This document shows positions 59,546 through 64,000 of a stretch of DNA of 64,000 bases, piece after piece (the stretch's first letter is position 1; each line of letters starts with the position of its first letter). The notes under the pieces were generated by a model that saw nothing but the letters and a program-made list of their open reading frames with translations, ran no database searches and had not been told where the DNA came from. A program made the position numbers and the translations under genes. The stretch comes from Treponema sp. UBA3862 (GTDB lineage: Bacteria > Spirochaetota > Spirochaetia > Treponematales > Treponemataceae): contig DGGY01000021.1 of NCBI GenBank assembly GCA_002392405.1, positions 1 through 64,000 of the forward strand. The letters run 5' to 3'.

Positions 59546-60706
59546 ATGAATAAAGCGTATCTGATTCTTGCAGACGGTACGGTTTTTGAAGGATTTTCAA
59601 TCGGAGCTCAGGGCTGTACAACAGGAGAAACTGTTTTTACAACCGGGATGACAGGTTATCTTGAAACACTTACTGACCCCAGCTATTACGGTCAGATTGT
59701 AACCCAGACTTTTCCACTGATCGGAAACTATGGTGTAATTCCTGAAGATTTTGAAAGCAGAAAATCCTATGTAAAAGGCTATGTTGTACGCGAATTGTGT
59801 GAAAAGCCTTCAAATTTCCGCTGTGAGGGCCAACTTGATGCTTTTCTTAAAAAACAGAATATAATCGGAATAGCAGGAATTGATACAAGAAAGCTTACCA
59901 AGATTCTGCGTGAAGCAGGCGTTATGAACGGAATGATTGTATCAGGCAGTGACGCAGAAAAAACAGTTAAAAAAATTAACGAAAAAACACTCGAAAAAAT
60001 CCGCTCATATTCAATTACTGAGGCTGTAAAATCAGTTCAGGGGTCGGCAATCGAAGAAAAAACTGCAGAAAATGCTGAAAAAAGTCTTGTTGTTCTTTAT
60101 GATTTTGGAGCAAAGGCAAACATAAAGCGTGAACTTGAAAAAAGAAATCTTACAGTAAAAACAGTTCCTTTTGATGCTACTGCAGAAGAAATCTTGAAAC
60201 TTAATCCGGATGGAATAATGCTTTCCAATGGTCCTGGAGATCCTGCTGAGAATACAGGCGTTATTGAACAGATTAAAAAAATCTGTGACTGGAATAAAAA
60301 AATCATTGAAGAAAAAGCAGAAGATAAAAAGAGTGTTCCTGTCTTTGGAATCTGTCTTGGTCATCAGATGCTGGCCCTTGCCCGGGGAGCAAAGACTTCA
60401 AAATTAAAGTACGGACACCGCGGCGGAAACCAGCCTGTTAAAGATCTTGATACCGGCAGGGTTTTTATTTCAAGTCAGAATCACGGTTATGCCGTTGAAA
60501 ATGATTCACTTCCTGAGTATGCAAAACTTAAATTCATTAATACAAACGACGGTACCTGTGAAGGTATAGAATATACGGATATTCCTGCATTCAGCGTACA
60601 GTTTCATCCTGAGGCCTGTGGCGGTCCTCATGATACTAATTTCCTTTTTGATTTATTTACAGACATGATAAAAGGGCGTTGCGGGAAAACCCCGCAGAGG
60701 GGGTAG
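59546..60706 (+). CDS. carA: Carbamoyl-phosphate synthase small subunit
   Basis: The glutaminase subunit of carbamoyl-phosphate synthase. The 386-residue protein begins NKAYLILADGTVFEGFSIGA and has GEVVF-type GETVFTTGMTGYLETLTDPS, SNGPGDPAENTGVIEQIK, VFGICLGHQMLALARG (nucleophile Cys), YGHRGGNQPVKDL and SVQFHPEACGGPHDT. A small charged insert (KKIIEEKAEDKKS) precedes the Cys strand. AGGGG precedes the ATG. The last codons run into a GC-rich hairpin cluster. Cotranscribed with carB. Confidence 0.97.
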   Translation: MNKAYLILADGTVFEGFSIGAQGCTTGETVFTTGMTGYLETLTDPSYYGQIVTQTFPLIGNYGVIPEDFESRKSYVKGYVVRELCEKPSNFRCEGQLDAFLKKQNIIGIAGIDTRKLTKILREAGVMNGMIVSGSDAEKTVKKINEKTLEKIRSYSITEAVKSVQGSAIEEKTAENAEKSLVVLYDFGAKANIKRELEKRNLTVKTVPFDATAEEILKLNPDGIMLSNGPGDPAENTGVIEQIKKICDWNKKIIEEKAEDKKSVPVFGICLGHQMLALARGAKTSKLKYGHRGGNQPVKDLDTGRVFISSQNHGYAVENDSLPEYAKLKFINTNDGTCEGIEYTDIPAFSVQFHPEACGGPHDTNFLFDLFTDMIKGRCGKTPQRG

Positions 60707-60747
60707 CGTAAAAGCGCTGCTTTGAAGCGAGGGGGAGACTTCCCCCT
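60681..60747 (+). repeat. GC-rich hairpin cluster between carA and carB
   Basis: Three small palindromes follow one another: GCGGG/CCCGC (60681-60695), AGCG/CGCT (60705-60718) and AGGGGGA-GACT-TCCCCCT (60730-60747). The first lies inside the last codons of carA. The sequence is far GC-richer than its surroundings, and no U-tract follows. It may adjust transcript stability or carB translation. Confidence 0.55.
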
Positions 60748-60766
60748 TTACTGGAGGAAAAAAAAT

Positions 60767-63700
60767 ATGCCGCTTAATAAAGATATACACAAAGTAATGA
60801 TTATAGGTTCAGGTCCGATTATTATCGGTCAGGCAGCTGAATTTGACTATGCAGGAAATCAGGCCTGTAAGGCATTAAAACAGCAGGGGCTTGAAGTCTG
60901 TCTTGTAAACTCGAATCCTGCAACTCTTATGACTGACCATGTAATGGCAGATGAGATTTATCTTGAACCTTTAACCCTTAAGACACTTGAAAGAATTATT
61001 GAAAGGGAAAAACCTGACTCACTTCTTTCAACTTTAGGCGGCCAGACAGGTCTTACTCTTTCAATGGAACTTGCAAAATCAGGATTTCTTAAAAGTCATG
61101 GTGTAAAGCTTTTAGGTGCAAGACCTGCTACAATCGACAAGGCAGAAGATCGCCAGCTTTTTAAGGATACAATGGAGTCAATCGGGGAACCCTGCATTCC
61201 GTCAAAGGTTGTAACGACTTATGAAGACGCAGTTGATTTTGTACATAACGAAATAGGTTTTCCGGCAATTATCCGCCCGGCTTTTACTCTCGGAGGAACA
61301 GGCGGCGGAATCGTAAAAAATGACCGTGAACTTGACGAAATTGCACATAACGGACTTCACCGCTCACCAATTCATCAGATTTTAGTTGAAAAATGTATTT
61401 CAGGCTGGAAAGAAGTTGAATTTGAAGTAATGAGGGACAGTGCCGGAAATGTAATTACAGTCTGCTCAATGGAAAACTTTGACCCTGTCGGTGTTCATAC
61501 GGGAGATTCAATCGTAATCGCTCCTACTGTAACTCTTGCAGATAAAGAATATCAGATGCTCCGTTCTGCTGCCTTAAACATTATTTCTGCTCTTGAAATC
61601 GAAGGCGGCTGTAACTGTCAGTTCGCATTAAATCCTGACACCTTTGAATACGCTGTAATTGAAGTAAACCCGCGTGTTTCCCGCTCATCAGCGCTTGCCT
61701 CAAAGGCTACAGGCTATCCGATTGCAAAAGTTGCAGCACTGATTGCGGTTGGCTATACGCTTGATGAAATTCCAAACTTCGTTACAAAAAAGACAAAGGC
61801 ATGTTTTGAACCTGTTTTAGATTATGTTGTCGTTAAAATGCCTAAATTCCCTTTTGATAAATTTGTCTATGCCGCAAGAAAACTCGGCACTCAGATGAAG
61901 GCGACCGGCGAAGTAATGGCAATCGGACAGAACTTTGAAGAAGCTATTCTGAAGGCTGTGCGCGGGGCTGAAATCGGCGTAAAAGATTTGAATCTTCCTG
62001 CCTTTGAAAAAGAAGGTGATGAAAAAATAAAAGAAAGGGTTTCTCAGTGCACTGACCAGAGAATTTTTGCAATATATCAGGCTTTAAAACGCGGTATTAT
62101 GAGCGTTGAAGAAATTCATGAAATTACAAAAATTGACGAGTGGTTTTTGTGGAAGCTTGAAAATATCTGCGTGAAGGCTTCAGCAGCTGCAGAGAAAATG
62201 CTTTATCCGCCAAAATCATTTAAGATGGTTGATACCTGTGCAGGCGAGTTTGACGCAGAAACTCCGTATTTTTACTCAACAACAGGCGGAGAAAACGAGG
62301 CAGAACTGTATCTTAAAGAACTGCATTCCGGCAATTTGAATGCAGGTGAAGCAACAGATGGAAAGAAGTCTAAGGGAACGATTGTTGTTCTTGGTTCAGG
62401 ACCAATCAGAATCGGGCAGGGGATTGAGTTTGACTATGCCAGCGTTCAGTGTGTCTGGAACTTAAAGAAATTAGGTTATGAAGTTGCAATAATAAACAAT
62501 AATCCAGAAACTGTTTCTACAGATTTTGATACTGCAGACCGTCTTTACTTTGAACCGCTTACTCCTTCAGATGTGATGAATGTTCTTGAAGTTGAAAAAC
62601 CGGTTGGAGTTGTTGTTGCCTTTGGCGGCGGAACTGCAATTAAGCTTGCAAAATTTCTTGACAGTCAGGGAATTAAAATTTTAGGTACAAGTGCAGATGC
62701 CATTGACCTTGCCGAAGACCGTGAGCGTTTTGAAGAACTTTGTGACAGACTTGATATTAAACGTCCAAAGGGGCTTACAGTGTTCACTGAAGTTGAAGCA
62801 CTCGAAGCAGCAGCAAAAATCACGTATCCTGTTTTAATGAGACCAAGTTATGTACTTGGCGGTCAGAACATGATTATTGCGCGCAATAATGCTGATGTTA
62901 AGGAATACATGAAAATCATCCTCCGCCAGGGAATTGAAAATCCTGTCCTTATTGATAAGTACATGGAAGGTAAGGAACTTGAAGTTGACTGCATCTGCGA
63001 CGGAGAGGATGTTCTTATTCCTGGAATTATGGAACATGTAGAGCGTACGGGAATTCACTCAGGAGATTCTATTGCAGTTTATCCTGGTACATTTGAAGCT
63101 CCAATTGAAGAAAAGATAATTAAACAGAGCCGCGACCTTGCGCTTGCGCTCGGTACCAAGGGACTTGTAAATATTCAGTATCTGATTTACGAAAATGACC
63201 TTTACATTATTGAGGCAAATCCCCGCTCAAGCCGTACTGTGCCTTATCTGAGCAAAGTTACAGGCGTTCCGATGATTGAACTTGCTACCCGTGCCATGCT
63301 CGGTGAAAAAGTAAAAGACATGGGCTTTGGAACAGGCCTTTACAGAAAACCTGATTATTATGCAGTAAAAGTTCCTGTATTCAGTTTTGAAAAATTAATG
63401 GATGTAGATACTCACCTCGGCCCTGAAATGAAGAGTACAGGTGAAGTTCTTGGAATTGCAGAAACAAGAGAAGAAGCACTGTTTAAAGGGATGGCAGCAG
63501 CCGGAGTCAAGATGATTCACCCGCGCCATAAATCTAAAGATGCTCCTTCAGGAGTTCTTCTTTCTGTACGCTCTACAGATCTTCCTGAACTCGCTCCTCT
63601 TGCACAGAAATTCTTTAATCTCGGATTTAAGCTTTTTGCTACAAGCGGAAATGCTGAGACTATAAGCCGGTCTGGAATTGAAGTAACTCCTGTTGCAAAA

Positions 63701-63946
63701 GTTCATGAAAATTACAGTGATAACGTTATGACGCTCCTTGAAAGCGGTAAAATTGCATATGTAGTTTCAACTTCAGCAAAGGGCAGGGATCCTGTTGCTG
63801 AAAGCGTTAAGCTCCGCCGTCTGGCAGTTGAAAGGGATATTGAATGTCTGACTTCAATCGATACGGCTAATGCGCTTTGTGACTGTCTGGCAGGCGGCTT
63901 TACACTTGATAATGCATGCCTGACAGACATTAATAAAGATATTTAG
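60767..63946 (+). CDS. carB: Carbamoyl-phosphate synthase large subunit
   Basis: Makes carbamoyl phosphate for arginine and pyrimidines. The 1059-residue protein has two homologous ATP-grasp halves. The first has KVMIIGSGPIIIGQAAEFDY and AFTLGGTGGGIVKN; the second has IVVLGSGPIRIGQGIEFDYA and PSYVLGGQNMIIARN. NPRVSRSSALASKATGYPIA and ANPRSSRTVPYLSKVTGVPM are the metal-binding segments. The C-terminal MGS-like allosteric domain (FNLGFKLFATSGNAETI) is present. The start is ATG 60767 with GGAGG upstream; the frame to 60722 spans the hairpins. Length is normal. Confidence 0.97.
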   Translation: MPLNKDIHKVMIIGSGPIIIGQAAEFDYAGNQACKALKQQGLEVCLVNSNPATLMTDHVMADEIYLEPLTLKTLERIIEREKPDSLLSTLGGQTGLTLSMELAKSGFLKSHGVKLLGARPATIDKAEDRQLFKDTMESIGEPCIPSKVVTTYEDAVDFVHNEIGFPAIIRPAFTLGGTGGGIVKNDRELDEIAHNGLHRSPIHQILVEKCISGWKEVEFEVMRDSAGNVITVCSMENFDPVGVHTGDSIVIAPTVTLADKEYQMLRSAALNIISALEIEGGCNCQFALNPDTFEYAVIEVNPRVSRSSALASKATGYPIAKVAALIAVGYTLDEIPNFVTKKTKACFEPVLDYVVVKMPKFPFDKFVYAARKLGTQMKATGEVMAIGQNFEEAILKAVRGAEIGVKDLNLPAFEKEGDEKIKERVSQCTDQRIFAIYQALKRGIMSVEEIHEITKIDEWFLWKLENICVKASAAAEKMLYPPKSFKMVDTCAGEFDAETPYFYSTTGGENEAELYLKELHSGNLNAGEATDGKKSKGTIVVLGSGPIRIGQGIEFDYASVQCVWNLKKLGYEVAIINNNPETVSTDFDTADRLYFEPLTPSDVMNVLEVEKPVGVVVAFGGGTAIKLAKFLDSQGIKILGTSADAIDLAEDRERFEELCDRLDIKRPKGLTVFTEVEALEAAAKITYPVLMRPSYVLGGQNMIIARNNADVKEYMKIILRQGIENPVLIDKYMEGKELEVDCICDGEDVLIPGIMEHVERTGIHSGDSIAVYPGTFEAPIEEKIIKQSRDLALALGTKGLVNIQYLIYENDLYIIEANPRSSRTVPYLSKVTGVPMIELATRAMLGEKVKDMGFGTGLYRKPDYYAVKVPVFSFEKLMDVDTHLGPEMKSTGEVLGIAETREEALFKGMAAAGVKMIHPRHKSKDAPSGVLLSVRSTDLPELAPLAQKFFNLGFKLFATSGNAETISRSGIEVTPVAKVHENYSDNVMTLLESGKIAYVVSTSAKGRDPVAESVKLRRLAVERDIECLTSIDTANALCDCLAGGFTLDNACLTDINKDI

Positions 63947-64000
63947 ACCGGATATTCACCTGTAAAGCAGCCCTTACAGAAAGAGTCTCCGCCCAGAGCC
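63943..64000 (-). CDS. purF: Amidophosphoribosyltransferase, C-terminal fragment
   Basis: The minus strand at the window end encodes ALGGDSFCKGCFTGEYPV followed by TAA (63945-63943). C-x-x-C-F-T-G-E/K-Y-P is the C-terminal signature of PurF, the first enzyme of purine synthesis. Only 18 codons are visible. The stop overlaps the carB stop by four bases, so the genes converge with no spacer or terminator between them. Confidence 0.78.
   Translation of the reverse strand, partial: ALGGDSFCKGCFTGEYPV

Noticed and set aside
60722-60766. Upstream extension of carB
   Set aside because: It covers the GC-rich palindromes and the GGAGG ribosome binding site of the ATG at 60767.

Overview
This 64 kb window looks like chromosome from a spirochaete, most likely a host-associated Treponema. 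That assignment is an inference from gene content (V-type ATPase K subunit beside ispG, Rnf-type genes, periplasmic and outer-membrane proteins), moderate-to-low GC and frequent TTG/GTG starts. No rRNA, tRNA or CRISPR array was seen.

Layout. 1-2356: tail of a V-ATPase K subunit, ispG and a TPR-like exported protein. 2357-34610: a large surface-glycan region. Its left part is one leftward operon (14658 down to 2357) holding a YidC-like/phosphotransferase fusion, a nucleotidyltransferase-aminotransferase fusion, a TagF-like glycerophosphotransferase, three GT4 glycosyltransferases, a WbaP-type initiating transferase and an outer-membrane barrel. A second YidC-like/phosphotransferase paralogue diverges from it (14853-17567). 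Next come a GT8-like transferase, ugd and a UDP-glucuronate epimerase, a GT4, a solo HipA-like kinase, an IS256 remnant, a Wzx flippase, a collapsed IS3-type remnant, a four-gene transferase cassette, a second deleted Wzx copy, rfbDBCA and a low-GC acyltransferase. 34711-40442: an ABC export system (two FtsX-type permeases, a LolA-like protein, an outer-membrane barrel, and the ATPase on the opposite strand). 40565-46020: rpiB, manC, purC, pcnB, a P-loop/Asp23-like protein and an RluA-type pseudouridine synthase. 46073-51921: a divergent-PAP2 protein, an unknown membrane protein and an rnfC-D-G-E-A-like operon without rnfB. 52085-63946: a GH57-like protein, metG, a HAD-methyltransferase fusion, pyrG with a hairpin leader, and carAB. 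The last bases hold the 3' end of purF on the minus strand.

How the genes fit together. WbaP starts a lipid-linked glycan, the GT4/GT2/GT8/TupA-like enzymes extend it, Ugd/epimerase, RfbABCD and ManC supply sugars, and Wzx flips it. The TagF-like enzyme, the nucleotidyltransferase-aminotransferase and the two YidC-like/phosphotransferase fusions suggest that the glycan or a lipid also receives a phospho-alcohol or phosphono-amine group.

The most unusual signals are: the paired YidC-like/alkaline-phosphatase-superfamily fusions that lack the insertase groove arginine; an Rnf-like operon with almost all cofactor motifs eroded; a GH57-like protein without its catalytic motifs; an acidic motif shared by an inner-membrane permease and its neighbouring outer-membrane barrel; and repeated promoter geometry predicting leaderless mRNAs at promoter-proximal genes.
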